From contig NZ_AP025033.1 of NCBI RefSeq assembly GCF_019973775.1, forward strand, positions 62,001 through 126,000: a stretch of 64,000 bases of DNA, written 5' to 3'. Origin of the DNA: Aureimonas sp. SA4125 (GTDB lineage Bacteria > Pseudomonadota > Alphaproteobacteria > Rhizobiales > Rhizobiaceae). The position numbers were made by a program, and so were the translations under genes. Shown piece by piece: positions 9,038 through 18,939 of this stretch (the first letter of the stretch is position 1; each line of letters opens with the position of its first letter). The notes beneath the pieces were generated by a model that searched no databases, was not told the origin of the DNA, and saw nothing but the letters and a program-made list of their open reading frames with translations.

Positions 9038-9894
9038 GGTTCGAACTCATCGATGCGGCGAAAGAAGAATTCCCCGTCCAGCGTCTCTGCAAGGTCCTCG
9101 GCGTCAGCTCGAGCGGCTATTTTGCATGGAAGGATCGACCGGCCTGCCGCCGGCAGCAGCGCGACATGGTGCTTCTGGCGCATGTCCGCTCGGCGTTTCG
9201 GTTGTCGAACGGCACCTATGGGAGTCCTCGCATGCGGCATGAACTCCAGGCCGAGGGGATCGCTATCGGGCGCCGTCGGACAGCGCGCCTGATGCGCGAG
9301 AACGGCCTCAAGGCCCGGCAGAAGCGGCGGTTCAAGCGAACGACGGACAGCCTGCACGCCTTCCCGATCGCGCCGAACCTCCTTGATCAGGACTTCGCGA
9401 CCGAACGCCGGGACGAGAAGTGGGGAGCCGACATCTCCTATGTTTGGACGCGAGAGGGCTGGCTGTATCTCGCCGTCGTCATCGACCTGTTCGCCCGGCG
9501 CGTCGTCGGCTGGGCCGTCAGCGATCGTCTACACAAGGAGTTGGCTCTCGAGGCGCTCCGCAAGGCCCTCGTCCTGCGCCGCCCGAAAACCGGCCTGATC
9601 CATCATTCTGACCGCGGCAGCCAATATTGCTCGATCGACTATCAGGCCGAGCTACGCAGGTACGACGTGCTGATCTCGATGTCCGGCAAGGGCAACTGCT
9701 ATGATAATGCGATGGTCGAGACCTTCTTCAAGACGTTGAAATCCGAGCTGGTCTGGCGCACCGTCTTCCAGACCAGGACCGAGGCGAAGGCGGCCATCGG
9801 CCGCTACATCGACAGCTTCTACAACCCCGTCCGGCGCCATTCCGCGCTCGACTTCATCAGCCCCGTCCAGTTCGAACGACTGGCCGCCGCGTAA
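9034..9894 (+). CDS. IS3-family transposase OrfB (copy 1)
   Basis: Integrase-core protein (286 aa) with an HTH_21-like N-terminus and an rve domain. DDE residues: WGADISYVWT, HHSDRGSQY and VETFFKTLKSE. It starts at the GTG overlapping the orfA stop. The sequence is identical to copy 2 at 33742-34602 at the protein level. Confidence 0.95.
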   Translation: MRFELIDAAKEEFPVQRLCKVLGVSSSGYFAWKDRPACRRQQRDMVLLAHVRSAFRLSNGTYGSPRMRHELQAEGIAIGRRRTARLMRENGLKARQKRRFKRTTDSLHAFPIAPNLLDQDFATERRDEKWGADISYVWTREGWLYLAVVIDLFARRVVGWAVSDRLHKELALEALRKALVLRRPKTGLIHHSDRGSQYCSIDYQAELRRYDVLISMSGKGNCYDNAMVETFFKTLKSELVWRTVFQTRTEAKAAIGRYIDSFYNPVRRHSALDFISPVQFERLAAA

Positions 9895-10416
9895 TCAAAA
9901 CGCTCTCCACTAAAAGGGGGCAAGTCCACGGTTCTTCCATGCCTATTGCGATCTCTCCGACAGCGGCTCGCCGGCGCGCATGCGGGCAGCAATCACCGAG
10001 CGGGAATGGCCCCCCATCCAGACGATGACGCGGGCCGAGAAGCTCGAGCATATCTGGAGCATCACACACGACGATTATCGCGGCTATGCCGGCGAGCGAT
10101 GGCCGCAGGTGCTGCGCGGCACCCGCACTGTGCTGCTCTACGGGGGCGGTGAAGGGACATTCTTCAAGCGCCTCGACGATCTGACTGACGTTGAGATCGC
10201 CGCCAAGCTGCCGGTGCATCTGCGCGATCGGAGCGATGCCATGGCGGCGTGAGCGATCGCACGACCACCCGCATGCTCGATGCGCTGCCGGCGAGCCTGC
10301 CGATTCCGGCGCGTGTACCGCCCGGATCGACCCCTTTTCAACCTCGTGCCATCGCCAACCGCCGACCCCTGCCGGCGGACCGATGCCGCGCGCCTTCACG
10401 ACAAGGAGATTTCCTC

Positions 10417-13400
10417 ATGGCGGACAACGCCCCCTTCACCATCGACCTTTTCGGCGGCTCCTCGCTGTCGTCAGGGCTCGATCTCGGCCTCACGGCCTTT
10501 TCCAGCGTCGATGCCCGAGCTGGCGTAGCCAATGACGACGATCCCTCACCAAGTCCACCGGCGGCCGCACCGGCAATGCCGGTTGGCGCGGCCCAACGTC
10601 CCGAGCCGGTCACGCCGAAGGGCCGCGGTACCAACTTCCATCTCACCGCCGACCGCGAGCTTGCCAGGGGTTGGAAGGAGCGGGCCCGTGCCAACGTCGC
10701 TGCGATCCGGCTCGCCGGCGACATCGAGCGCCAGCAGAGACCCGCAAACCGTACCGAACAGGAGCAATTGATCCGCTTCACCGGCTTCGGCGCGTCGGAT
10801 CTGGCGAACGGCATGTTCCGGCGGCCGGGGGAGGGCGGTTTCCGGAAAGACTGGGACGAACTCGGTGTCGAGCTGCAGGATGCTGTTTCGACGTCGGATT
10901 ACGCCTCGCTCGCCCGGTGTACCCAATATGCCCACTTCACGCCGGAATTCATCGTCCGGGCGATGTGGGCCGGTCTCCGGCGCCTCGGCTGGCGGGGAGG
11001 GCGCGTGCTGGAGCCCGGAATCGGAACCGGCCTGTTCCCGGCGCTGATGCCTGAGAGCCTGCGCGACGTCTCCTTCGTCACCGGCATCGAGCTCGATCCG
11101 GTAACTGCACGCATTGCCGGGCTCTTGCAGCCGCGAGCCCGGATCATCCAGGGCGATTTCGCGCGCACCGAGCTGCCGGCGAGCTTCGACCTCGCCATAG
11201 GCAATCCACCGTTCTCCGACCGGACGGTGCGCAGCGACTCAGCCTATCGCAGCCATGGCTTCCGGCTGCACGACTTCTTTATCGCGAAGGCCATCGACCG
11301 GCTGAAGCCCGGCGCGCTCGCCGCCTTCGTCACATCGAGCGGCACGATGGACAAGGCCGATGCCAGCGCCCGCGAGCATATCGCGAAGACGGCTGACCTC
11401 GTCGGTGCGATCCGCCTGCCCGAGGGCAGCTTTCGCGCCGATGCCGGCACCGACGTCGTGGTGGACATCCTGTTCTTCCGCAAACGCAAGATCGGCGAAC
11501 CGAAACGCGATCTCTCCTGGCTCGAACTCGAAGAGGTTCGTCCCGCGACCGGCGACGAGGGCGCAATCCGCGTCAACCGCTGGTTCGCGCGGCATCCCGA
11601 TCAGGTGCTCGGGAATCACGCGCTGGCTTCGGGCCCCTTCGGCGAGCGCTATACCTGTCTGCCACGCGCCGGCGAGGAGCTGGAGGCTGCGCTCGATGCC
11701 GCGATCCTCTCGCTTCCGGAGGCCCTCTACGACGGCGAGCCCGACGCGATCGATTCCGATTTAGAGGAGGAACTGGGCGATATCGCAGGCGGGCCTGCTG
11801 CCGAGACGCATGTGCGCGTCGGCAGCTATTTCGTCGACAACCGTCATGGGCTGATGCAGATCGTCGATGGCGCGCCCATCACTATCACGGTCCGCAAGGG
11901 CCGAGGTACCAATGGTGCTGTCGATGGTTTGCCGGAGAAGCACGTCCGGATCATCCAGAAGCTGATTCCGGTCCGTGACGCGATCCGCGCCGTGCTGAAG
12001 GCCCAGGAATGCGACCAGCCCTGGCGCGAAGCGCAGGTGAAACTCCGCATCGCCTGGAGCGCCTTCGTCCGGACCTTCGGGCCGATAAATCACACCACCG
12101 TCTCCGTCAGCGAGGATGCCGAGACGGGCGAGGTGCGCGAGACGCACCGCCAGCCGAACCTTGCGCCCTTCCGCGACGATCCCGATTGCTGGCTCGTCGC
12201 CTCGATCGAGGACTACGATCTCGACACCGATACCGCGAAGCCCGGTCCGATCTTCACCGAACGGGTGATCGCCCCGCCGGCGCCGCCGGTCATCACCTCG
12301 GCTGCCGACGCGCTCGCCGTGGTTCTGAATGAAATTGGGTCTGTCGATCCCGATCATATCGCCGAACTGCTGCATCGGGACGTCGAGGATGTCATTGCCG
12401 AATTGGGCAATGCGATCTTCCGCGATCCGGCGGGCGGCTCCTGGCAGACGGCGGACGCCTATCTCTCCGGACCGGTGCGCGACAGGCTGAAGGCGGCGGA
12501 GAGTGCCGCGGCGCTCGATGCGGCCTTCGCGCGCAACGTCACGGCTTTGCAGGCCGTGCAGCCGGCGGATTTGCGTCCCTCCGACATCACCGCGCGCCTC
12601 GGAGCGCCGTGGATCCCGGTGAGCGATGTCGTCGCCTTCGTCGTGGAGATGATGGGCGCCGAGATCCGAATCCACCATATGCCGGAACTCGTGACCTGGA
12701 CAGTCGAGGCGCAGCAACTCGGCTATAGTGCCGCCGGCACGTCGGTATGGGGCACCGATCGCCGCCATGCCGGCCAGCTTCTTTCCGATGCGTTGAACTC
12801 GTCAGTGCCGCAAATCTTCGACATCTTGAGAGAAGGCGAAAGCGAAAAGCGGGTGTTGAACGTCGTCGACACGGAAGCGGCGAAGGAGAAGCTGCAGAAG
12901 ATCAAGACCGCCTTCCAGTCCTGGGTCTGGTCCGATCCCGACCGAACCGACCGGCTGGCGCGGGTCTACAACGACCGCTTCAACAATATCGCGCCGCGCG
13001 CCTTTGACGGCTCCCACCTGCAACTGCCCGGCGCGTCTGGCGCCTTTTCTCTTTATGGGCACCAGAAGCGCGGCATCTGGCGGATCGTCGCGGCAGGATC
13101 GACCTATCTCGCCCATGCCGTCGGCGCCGGCAAGACGATGACGATGGCGGCCGCCATCATGGAGCAGCGAAGGCTCGGCCTCATCGCCAAGGCCATGCTG
13201 GTCGTTCCCGGCCATTGCCTGGCGCAGGCCGCGCGCGAATTCCTCGCACTCTATCCGAACGCCCGCATCTTCGTCGCCGACGAGACGAACTTCACCAAGG
13301 ACAAGCGCCAGCGCTTCCTGTCGCGCGCGGCAACCGCCACCTGGGATGCTGTTATCATCACCCATTCGGCCTTCCGCTTCATCTCCGTTCCTGCCGCCTT

Positions 13401-15543
13401 CGAAAGCCAGATGATCGACGACCAGCTGGCGCTCTACGAGAGCCTGATGGCGAAGGTCGACAGCGAGGACCGCGTCTCGCGCAAGCGACTCGAGAGGTTG
13501 AAGGAGGGCCTGAGGGAACGTCTCGTCGATCTCGCCACGCGTAAGGACGATCTTCTGACCATCGGCGAGATCGGCGTTGACCAGATCATCGTCGACGAGG
13601 CGCAGGAGTTTCGGAAACTCTCCTTCGCGACCAACATGTCGACGCTGAAGGGCGTCGATCCCAACGGCTCGCAGCGGGCCTGGGACCTGTTCGTGAAGTC
13701 GCGCTTCATTGAGACGAAGAATCCGGGCCGGGCGCTGGTGCTCGCCTCCGGCACGCCGATCACCAATACGCTCGGCGAGATGTTTACCGCGCAGCGGCTG
13801 ATGGATCGTCCTGCACTCGTCGCGCGCGGCCTGCACGAGTTCGACGCCTGGGCGAGCACGTTCGGCGATACCTCGACCGAACTCGAGCTTCAGCCATCGG
13901 GCAAATACAAGCCGGTCACAAGGTTCAGCCAGTTCGTCAACGTTCCCGAGCTGATCGCCATGTTCCGGTCCTTCGCCGATGTGGTGATGCCCGAAGACCT
14001 GCGCCAATACGTCAAGGTGCCGGCGGTCTCGACGGGCAGGCGCCGGATCGTCACAGCCGAGGCGACGCCGGCATTCCGAGGCTACCAGCGCCTGCTCGAT
14101 GCCCGCATCACCGCGATCGAAATGAGGGACCGGCCGCCGCAGCCGGGCGACGATATCCTGCTCTCGGTCATCACCGACGGGCGGCATGCGGCCATCGATC
14201 TTCGGCTCGTCGATCCGGAGATGGACAACGAGGCGGGCAACAAGCTCAATCTGCTGATCGCCAACACCTTTCGCATCTGGCAGGAGACGGCCGAGAACGC
14301 TTATGTCCGGTCCGATGGCAAGCCCTACGAGCTGCCCGGCGCCGCGCAGATGATCTTCTCCGATCTCGGCACGATCGGCGTCGAGAAAAGCCGGGGCTTC
14401 TCGGCCTACCGCTGGATCCGCGACGAACTCGTTCGCTCTGGCATCCCGGCCGCCGAGATCGCCTTCATGCAGGACTACAAGAAGTCCGAGGCCAAGCAGC
14501 GGCTGTTCGGCGACGTCAGGGCCGGCAAGGTGCGCATCCTGATCGGATCGTCGGAAACCATGGGCACCGGCGTCAACGCGCAACTCCGGCTGAAGGCGCT
14601 GCACCATCTCGACGTGCCCTGGCTTCCCTCGCAGATCGAGCAGCGCGAGGGCCGCATCATCCGCCAGGGCAATCAGCACCAGGAAGTCGATATCTTCGCC
14701 TACGCGACGCTCGGATCGATGGATTCGCAGATGTGGCAGAACAACGAGCGCAAGGCTCGCTTCATCACCGCCGCCCTCTCCGGCGACACGTCGATCCGCC
14801 GGCTGGAGGACATGGGCGAGGGGCAGGCCAGCCAGTTCGCCATGGCCAAGGCCATCGCGTCCGGCGACGAACGGCTGATGCAGAAGGCCGGGCTGGAGGC
14901 CGAGATCGCCCGTCTCGACCGGCTGCGCGCCGCGCATGACGACGATCAATTCGCCATCCGCCGTCAGATCCGGGATGCGGAACGCGACATCGAGGTCTCG
15001 ACCCGCCGTATCGCCGAGATTGGCCGTGACCTCGAGCGGCTGATCCCGACCTCGGGCGAGGCCTTCGCGATGACGGTCACCGACAAGTGCTTCACCGAAC
15101 GCAAGCTCGCCGGTCGCGCGTTGATGAAGGAAATCCTGACGCTCGTTCAGCTCAGCCAAGAGGGCGACACCGCCATCGCCGCTATCGGCGGTTTCGACCT
15201 CGCATTCTCCGGCGAGCGGTTCGGGCGCGACGGTTATCGCTACGCCACCATGCTACTTCGTACCGGCGACGAGCACGAAGTCGATCTCGACATGACGGTC
15301 ACGCCGCTCGGCGCCGTCTCGCGGTTGGAACATGCGCTGGCAAACTTCGAAGGCGAGCGTGATGGTCATCAGGTTCGGCTGCGCGACGCTGAGCGCCGCC
15401 TTGCGTCCTACCGGTCGCGTGTTGGCGAGAAATTCGCCTTCTCTGCGGAACTGACGATGAAACGCGATCAACTGGCCGAGATCGAGAAGGCGCTTGCCGC
15501 GGATTCCGCGGGAGCGGCCGAGAGAAACTCGCTCGCCGCGTAA
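10417..15543 (+). CDS. Giant DarB-like DNA methyltransferase-helicase (about 1708 aa)
   Basis: A fusion of an N6-adenine methyltransferase-like domain and an SNF2/DEAD-type helicase. From ATG 10417 (AAGGAG 10 bases upstream; a GTG 168 bp earlier is less likely): SAM-binding VLEPGIGTGLF at about residue 197, catalytic GNPPFSDR at about 263, Walker A AVGAGKTMTMA at about 903, DEAQ box VDEAQEF at about 1058, SGTPITNT at about 1111, and motif VI QREGRIIRQG at about 1407. The C-terminus is coiled-coil-like. The architecture matches DarB of phage P1 and plasmid relatives, which protect DNA entering a new cell from restriction; that role is inferred. The frame is intact. Confidence 0.85.
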   Translation: MADNAPFTIDLFGGSSLSSGLDLGLTAFSSVDARAGVANDDDPSPSPPAAAPAMPVGAAQRPEPVTPKGRGTNFHLTADRELARGWKERARANVAAIRLAGDIERQQRPANRTEQEQLIRFTGFGASDLANGMFRRPGEGGFRKDWDELGVELQDAVSTSDYASLARCTQYAHFTPEFIVRAMWAGLRRLGWRGGRVLEPGIGTGLFPALMPESLRDVSFVTGIELDPVTARIAGLLQPRARIIQGDFARTELPASFDLAIGNPPFSDRTVRSDSAYRSHGFRLHDFFIAKAIDRLKPGALAAFVTSSGTMDKADASAREHIAKTADLVGAIRLPEGSFRADAGTDVVVDILFFRKRKIGEPKRDLSWLELEEVRPATGDEGAIRVNRWFARHPDQVLGNHALASGPFGERYTCLPRAGEELEAALDAAILSLPEALYDGEPDAIDSDLEEELGDIAGGPAAETHVRVGSYFVDNRHGLMQIVDGAPITITVRKGRGTNGAVDGLPEKHVRIIQKLIPVRDAIRAVLKAQECDQPWREAQVKLRIAWSAFVRTFGPINHTTVSVSEDAETGEVRETHRQPNLAPFRDDPDCWLVASIEDYDLDTDTAKPGPIFTERVIAPPAPPVITSAADALAVVLNEIGSVDPDHIAELLHRDVEDVIAELGNAIFRDPAGGSWQTADAYLSGPVRDRLKAAESAAALDAAFARNVTALQAVQPADLRPSDITARLGAPWIPVSDVVAFVVEMMGAEIRIHHMPELVTWTVEAQQLGYSAAGTSVWGTDRRHAGQLLSDALNSSVPQIFDILREGESEKRVLNVVDTEAAKEKLQKIKTAFQSWVWSDPDRTDRLARVYNDRFNNIAPRAFDGSHLQLPGASGAFSLYGHQKRGIWRIVAAGSTYLAHAVGAGKTMTMAAAIMEQRRLGLIAKAMLVVPGHCLAQAAREFLALYPNARIFVADETNFTKDKRQRFLSRAATATWDAVIITHSAFRFISVPAAFESQMIDDQLALYESLMAKVDSEDRVSRKRLERLKEGLRERLVDLATRKDDLLTIGEIGVDQIIVDEAQEFRKLSFATNMSTLKGVDPNGSQRAWDLFVKSRFIETKNPGRALVLASGTPITNTLGEMFTAQRLMDRPALVARGLHEFDAWASTFGDTSTELELQPSGKYKPVTRFSQFVNVPELIAMFRSFADVVMPEDLRQYVKVPAVSTGRRRIVTAEATPAFRGYQRLLDARITAIEMRDRPPQPGDDILLSVITDGRHAAIDLRLVDPEMDNEAGNKLNLLIANTFRIWQETAENAYVRSDGKPYELPGAAQMIFSDLGTIGVEKSRGFSAYRWIRDELVRSGIPAAEIAFMQDYKKSEAKQRLFGDVRAGKVRILIGSSETMGTGVNAQLRLKALHHLDVPWLPSQIEQREGRIIRQGNQHQEVDIFAYATLGSMDSQMWQNNERKARFITAALSGDTSIRRLEDMGEGQASQFAMAKAIASGDERLMQKAGLEAEIARLDRLRAAHDDDQFAIRRQIRDAERDIEVSTRRIAEIGRDLERLIPTSGEAFAMTVTDKCFTERKLAGRALMKEILTLVQLSQEGDTAIAAIGGFDLAFSGERFGRDGYRYATMLLRTGDEHEVDLDMTVTPLGAVSRLEHALANFEGERDGHQVRLRDAERRLASYRSRVGEKFAFSAELTMKRDQLAEIEKALAADSAGAAERNSLAA

Positions 15544-15568
15544 GCCGCAGCGGCGTTATTCCAACAGC

Positions 15569-15994
15569 TCAGCGCAATTCCTCGATCAGCTCCGGATGCC
15601 GGTCGAGGAGACGTATTAACTGGCTGGTCGGGCCGCTCGGCTCGACCAGTCCCCGCTCGTATTTGTCGAAGGCATTCTCTCCGACCTTCAGCAGATAGCC
15701 GGCTTCCCGCTGCGACAGCTTCAGTTTCGCGCGCACTCGCCGGATCGTCGCCGGCGAGGGAAGGCCCTCGATCCTTTCCTTCATGGAGCGCAGGGCCGCG
15801 TCGACAACCGCCATGTCGTCGCCGATATGGACGCCGTCGCCGCCGTCCGCCGGATAATAGCCGGGCAGCGCCACGGTGATGGCCTCGCCCTTGTAGGCAA
15901 CGACGAAGGACCGCACCTCACGGCGCAATGTTTCCCCGGTTTCCGGGGAAACCATCGTCTCCGGCAAAGCATGTTTCGAAACCACCATGATCAT
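15569..15994 (-). CDS. mqsA: MqsA-type antitoxin
   Basis: Antitoxin of the MqsRA family, 141 aa. The N-terminal part carries SPETGETLRREVRSFVVAYKG in place of the zinc site of E. coli MqsA. The C-terminal Xre-like HTH is clear (PATIRRVRAKLKLSQREAGYLLKVGENAFDKYERG). Its first ATG overlaps the mqsR stop codon; the second ATG (15988) has a better-spaced GGAG. In the family MqsA binds the operon promoter through the HTH. It is convergent with the DarB-like gene. Confidence 0.85.
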   Translation of the reverse strand: MIMVVSKHALPETMVSPETGETLRREVRSFVVAYKGEAITVALPGYYPADGGDGVHIGDDMAVVDAALRSMKERIEGLPSPATIRRVRAKLKLSQREAGYLLKVGENAFDKYERGLVEPSGPTSQLIRLLDRHPELIEELR

Positions 15995-16299
15995 TTCTCC
16001 TTGAACGACATGACCGTGAACTCGGTGATAACGTCCGCCTGAAACTTCACATACAAAACCATGCCCCGCGCCGGGACATGATAGACGTCCTGCCAGACGC
16101 GATGATCGGCAAACGTCGTCATCGACTTGTAGAACATCCCTCGGTCCATGCCCGCGATAGTCTCGACGACCCCGCCGCGGTCGAATCCCAAGGCCAGCGC
16201 GTCCCGCAAGGCCGACGTTGTCATCGCCAGCGACCCGACCGATCCGAGCGCCAGTTTGATCGCATCGAGATCATAGGTCGGACGTTGTTTCTCCATCAT
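15991..16299 (-). CDS. mqsR: MqsR-type mRNA interferase toxin
   Basis: RelE-fold endoribonuclease of the MqsR family (about 102 aa), which cuts mRNA at GC-rich triplets. Family-like segments: YDLDAIKLALG at the N-terminus, the middle MDRGMFYKSMTTFADHRVWQDVYH, and the C-terminal VLYVKFQADVITEFTVMSFKEK. Start at ATG 16299 or 16296. The toxin is first in the operon and overlaps mqsA by 4 bp, the usual order for mqsRA. It diverges from the ParB-like gene. Confidence 0.88.
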   Translation of the reverse strand: MMEKQRPTYDLDAIKLALGSVGSLAMTTSALRDALALGFDRGGVVETIAGMDRGMFYKSMTTFADHRVWQDVYHVPARGMVLYVKFQADVITEFTVMSFKEK

Positions 16300-16597
16300 C
16301 GCATAATGCCACCATAAAGGGGGCAAAGCAAGGAGTTCGGGGGTGGGGAAAAGGAGGGAAGAAGACCATTTCGCTGACCGGCTTCGCCGCCGCCGCTGAC
16401 GCTCAACCGTCGCCCTCGCGATCCCGACCCGTCGTCCTTTGCAGGGCTTTCGCCCCGCTTGGTCTGCCCGGCAGGGATGCTCGGCCTTCAGGTTGCGCCG
16501 GCTCGTGCCGCTCCGCGGTGCGGGGGATGTCTTCGGGAAGAAGACGGAAAAGGACCGGCGAAATGGCCGTGTCCGGCGACCCGAACAGGAGCATTCC

Positions 16598-18370
16598 ATG
16601 CATCTCATAAAAGTCGATCCGCGCGCGCTGAAGGAAAACCCCGACCGCGCCCGCCAGACGAAATCCAATCCCCAAGCCGACGCGCTGATGCTGGCGACGA
16701 TCAAGGCCGTCGGCATCGTGCAGCCGCCGCTGATCGCGCCGGAGACCGGCGGTGGCAACGGCTACATCATCGATGCCGGCCATCGCCGCGTCAGGCTGGC
16801 TATCGCCGCCGGGCTCGAGGAGATCGAAGTGCTCGTCGCGGAAGCGGCGAACGACAACGGCGCCATGCGCTCGATGGTCGAGGACATCGCCCGCGAGCCG
16901 CTGAATCCGGTCGACCAATGGCGCGCCATCGAGAGGCTCGTCGCGCTCGGCTGGACGGAGGAGGCGATCGGCGTCGCGCTCGGCTTCCCGGTGCGCCAGA
17001 TCAGGAAGCTTCGGCTGCTCGCCAACGTACTGCCGGTCATGCTCGACCAGATGGCCAAAGGCGATATGCCCGACGAGCGGCAACTGCGCACCATCGCTGC
17101 CGCTTCTCCTGACGAACAGGCGGAGGTCTGGAAGAAGCACAAACCGAAGAAGGCCGATCCCCAGGTCTCATGGTGGAGCGTCGCGCAAGCACTGACGAAG
17201 ACGCGCATGCTGGCGAAGGATGCGAGCTTCGACGACGAGCTCGCAAAGGCCTACGGCATCGTCTGGCAGGAGGATCTGTTCGCGCCCGCCGATGAAGACA
17301 GCCGCTACACGACCGACACCGAGGCCTTCCTCGGCGCGCAGAACGAATGGATGGCGAACAACCTACCGAAGCGCGGCGTTCTCGCCGAGACGACGCAGTG
17401 GGGCGAGGTCAAGCTGCCGCCAAAGGCCGAACGCATCTACGGCAAGCCGGGCAAGGCTGATCACTCGGCCTGGTATCTCGACCGAGAAGGCAAGGTCCAG
17501 TCGGTCGCCTACCGCATGCCGGAGCAGAAGAAGCCGAAGGGCAAGACAGGTAGCGCTGCGGGCGACACCACGACCGACGAAGCGGCGACCGCAGACGCTG
17601 TCGTGACGACAAAGCCGCGCCCGGACGTGACGCAGAACGGCCGTGCAATGATCGGCGACTTCCGCACCGACGCGTTGCACGAGGCGCTCGCCCGAGCTCC
17701 TATCGAGGACGACACGCTGATGGCGCTGCTCGTGCTGGCCTTCGCCGGGTCGAACGTCTCTATCGCGTCCGGGGCTTGCGACAATCCCTACGGCCATGCC
17801 CGCCTGGAGCGGCACGGGGTCCGCTTGATTGGCGAGGACGGCAAACTCTCCTTCGACCGTGAGACGCTGAGCCAGGTCGTGCGCAGCGTGCTGATCGACG
17901 TGTTCTCGGCCCGCGAAAACCGCTCCGACAGCGGCATCGTCGCGCGCGTCGCCGGCGATGCGATCGGCGCCGACAGCTTCCTGCCGAACATGGGAACGGA
18001 GGACTTTCTATCGTGCCTGTCGCGTTCGGCGCTCGAGGCGTCATGCCGGGACACGCCGGTCCTCCCGCGGGCTCGAGTCCAGGAAACGCGCTCAGCGCTG
18101 GTCGAGCATTTCAAGGAGGGGCGGTTCGTTCACCCGGCGGCGCAGTTCGCGCCCGGCGCCGAAGCGCTGGCCGAATGGATGGCGCGGAACAGGGTTTTGG
18201 CCGAAGAGCATGACAGCACCGAGAAGGTTGGCGGAGTCTCCAATCCGGCCGAGCTGGGCAGCGACGACCCGGTGGATGACATCGCCGATGTCGCCGGAGA
18301 GGATGCCGAGGAGGACCATGCACCCCCGACCGAGGACGACATCGAGCCCTTCCGCGAAGCCGCCGAGTAG
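16598..18370 (+). CDS. ParB-like nuclease-domain plasmid protein
   Basis: 590-aa protein with an N-terminal ParB/Srx-like domain (about residues 1-190: VQPPLIAPE, IIDAGHRRVRLAIAAG, DIAREPLNPVDQWRAIERL) and a long C-terminal part of unknown function. It is distinct from RepB and belongs to the ParB-like proteins of rhizobial accessory modules; such proteins may act in DNA binding rather than partition. ATG 16598 is chosen for AGGAG about 7 bases upstream; the frame extends 160 bp further without a better start. The leader and first ~50 codons recur at 44790-45186. Confidence 0.85.
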   Translation: MHLIKVDPRALKENPDRARQTKSNPQADALMLATIKAVGIVQPPLIAPETGGGNGYIIDAGHRRVRLAIAAGLEEIEVLVAEAANDNGAMRSMVEDIAREPLNPVDQWRAIERLVALGWTEEAIGVALGFPVRQIRKLRLLANVLPVMLDQMAKGDMPDERQLRTIAAASPDEQAEVWKKHKPKKADPQVSWWSVAQALTKTRMLAKDASFDDELAKAYGIVWQEDLFAPADEDSRYTTDTEAFLGAQNEWMANNLPKRGVLAETTQWGEVKLPPKAERIYGKPGKADHSAWYLDREGKVQSVAYRMPEQKKPKGKTGSAAGDTTTDEAATADAVVTTKPRPDVTQNGRAMIGDFRTDALHEALARAPIEDDTLMALLVLAFAGSNVSIASGACDNPYGHARLERHGVRLIGEDGKLSFDRETLSQVVRSVLIDVFSARENRSDSGIVARVAGDAIGADSFLPNMGTEDFLSCLSRSALEASCRDTPVLPRARVQETRSALVEHFKEGRFVHPAAQFAPGAEALAEWMARNRVLAEEHDSTEKVGGVSNPAELGSDDPVDDIADVAGEDAEEDHAPPTEDDIEPFREAAE

Positions 18371-18462
18371 GGCGCACTCACTCTTCTCGTTCCAAAGGAT
18401 TACCGCCGCCGGCACCCCTGCCGGCGGCGATTCTGTTTCCAGCCACTCCCAAGGAAAACACC

Positions 18463-18939
18463 ATGTCCGCACAGCACATATACGACTTTGCCCCTCTCGG
18501 CTCGATCGTCCGCTATAGCGACGGCACGCCACAGCCGCCGGCTCGCCACACGCGAAAGCGCGCGGTTTGGGAAACCACCAACAATGCCGGGTGTTTGATC
18601 CGCAAGCAGCAGGGCAGGCGGGGCGGCGTCGAGGGATTTCTAGCGACCTTCACCCTTCGTACCGGCGATATCGCAACGTGCGGAATCATCGTCGTCAAGG
18701 TGCTTCGGACGTTCGACGTCCGAAGCCGCCTCACCTTCACGGTTGTCGAACAGGCGCTGATCGGCTCGGTGCGCGTCCTCTCCGGCGAGGGTGACGATCG
18801 GGAGCTCCTCAATCTCGCCGAGGATCCCGCAGCCGCCGAGCGGTGGCGCGAGCTCAGCGGTTATCGCCAAGCGGTGCTCGAAGCGGTGGCGGCCGACGAG
18901 CTTGCCGTAGAATTCGTCGAGGGGAGGGCCGTCGCATGA
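18463..18939 (+). CDS. Conserved hypothetical protein (158 aa)
   Basis: No recognised domain. Soluble, with a basic stretch RHTRKRAVWETTNNAGCLIRK near residue 30 and an acidic C-terminus. It follows the ParB-like gene and overlaps the next gene by 4 bp (ATGA), so the two are translationally coupled. Function unknown. Confidence 0.7.
   Translation: MSAQHIYDFAPLGSIVRYSDGTPQPPARHTRKRAVWETTNNAGCLIRKQQGRRGGVEGFLATFTLRTGDIATCGIIVVKVLRTFDVRSRLTFTVVEQALIGSVRVLSGEGDDRELLNLAEDPAAAERWRELSGYRQAVLEAVAADELAVEFVEGRAVA

Larger units (their letters stand above)
8690..9928 (+). mobile_element. IS3-family insertion sequence, copy 1
   Basis: A 1239-bp element with terminal repeats starting TGGACTTGCCCC at both ends and a 3-bp target duplication CGG. 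It carries overlapping orfA and orfB. A copy with the same predicted proteins and length lies at 33708-34946 in the opposite direction with its own duplication GGT, so transposition is recent. Confidence 0.97.
8405..10252 (+). pseudogene. DUF1419 protein, split by an IS3-family element
   Basis: Conserved rhizobial plasmid protein of unknown function. The left part 8405-8689 starts MQTLSPIRKVFQGVATRREM and includes HDYMLEILPPLWMRGDMFAMREF. The right part 9929-10252 continues FFHAYCDLSDSGSPARMRAA to the TGA. The insertion duplicated CGG (8687-8689 and 9929-9931); deleting it gives a continuous frame of about 200 codons. No other lesion was seen. It lies between the toprim gene and the large helicase gene, as in related plasmids. 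Confidence 0.85.

Noticed and set aside
11761..12768. 335-codon minus-strand open frame
   Set aside because: Also antisense to the DarB-like gene with no recognisable protein.
12802..15159. 785-codon minus-strand open frame antisense to the DarB-like gene
   Set aside because: Shadow frame from GC-rich third-position bias; no domain, and the plus strand carries clear helicase motifs.
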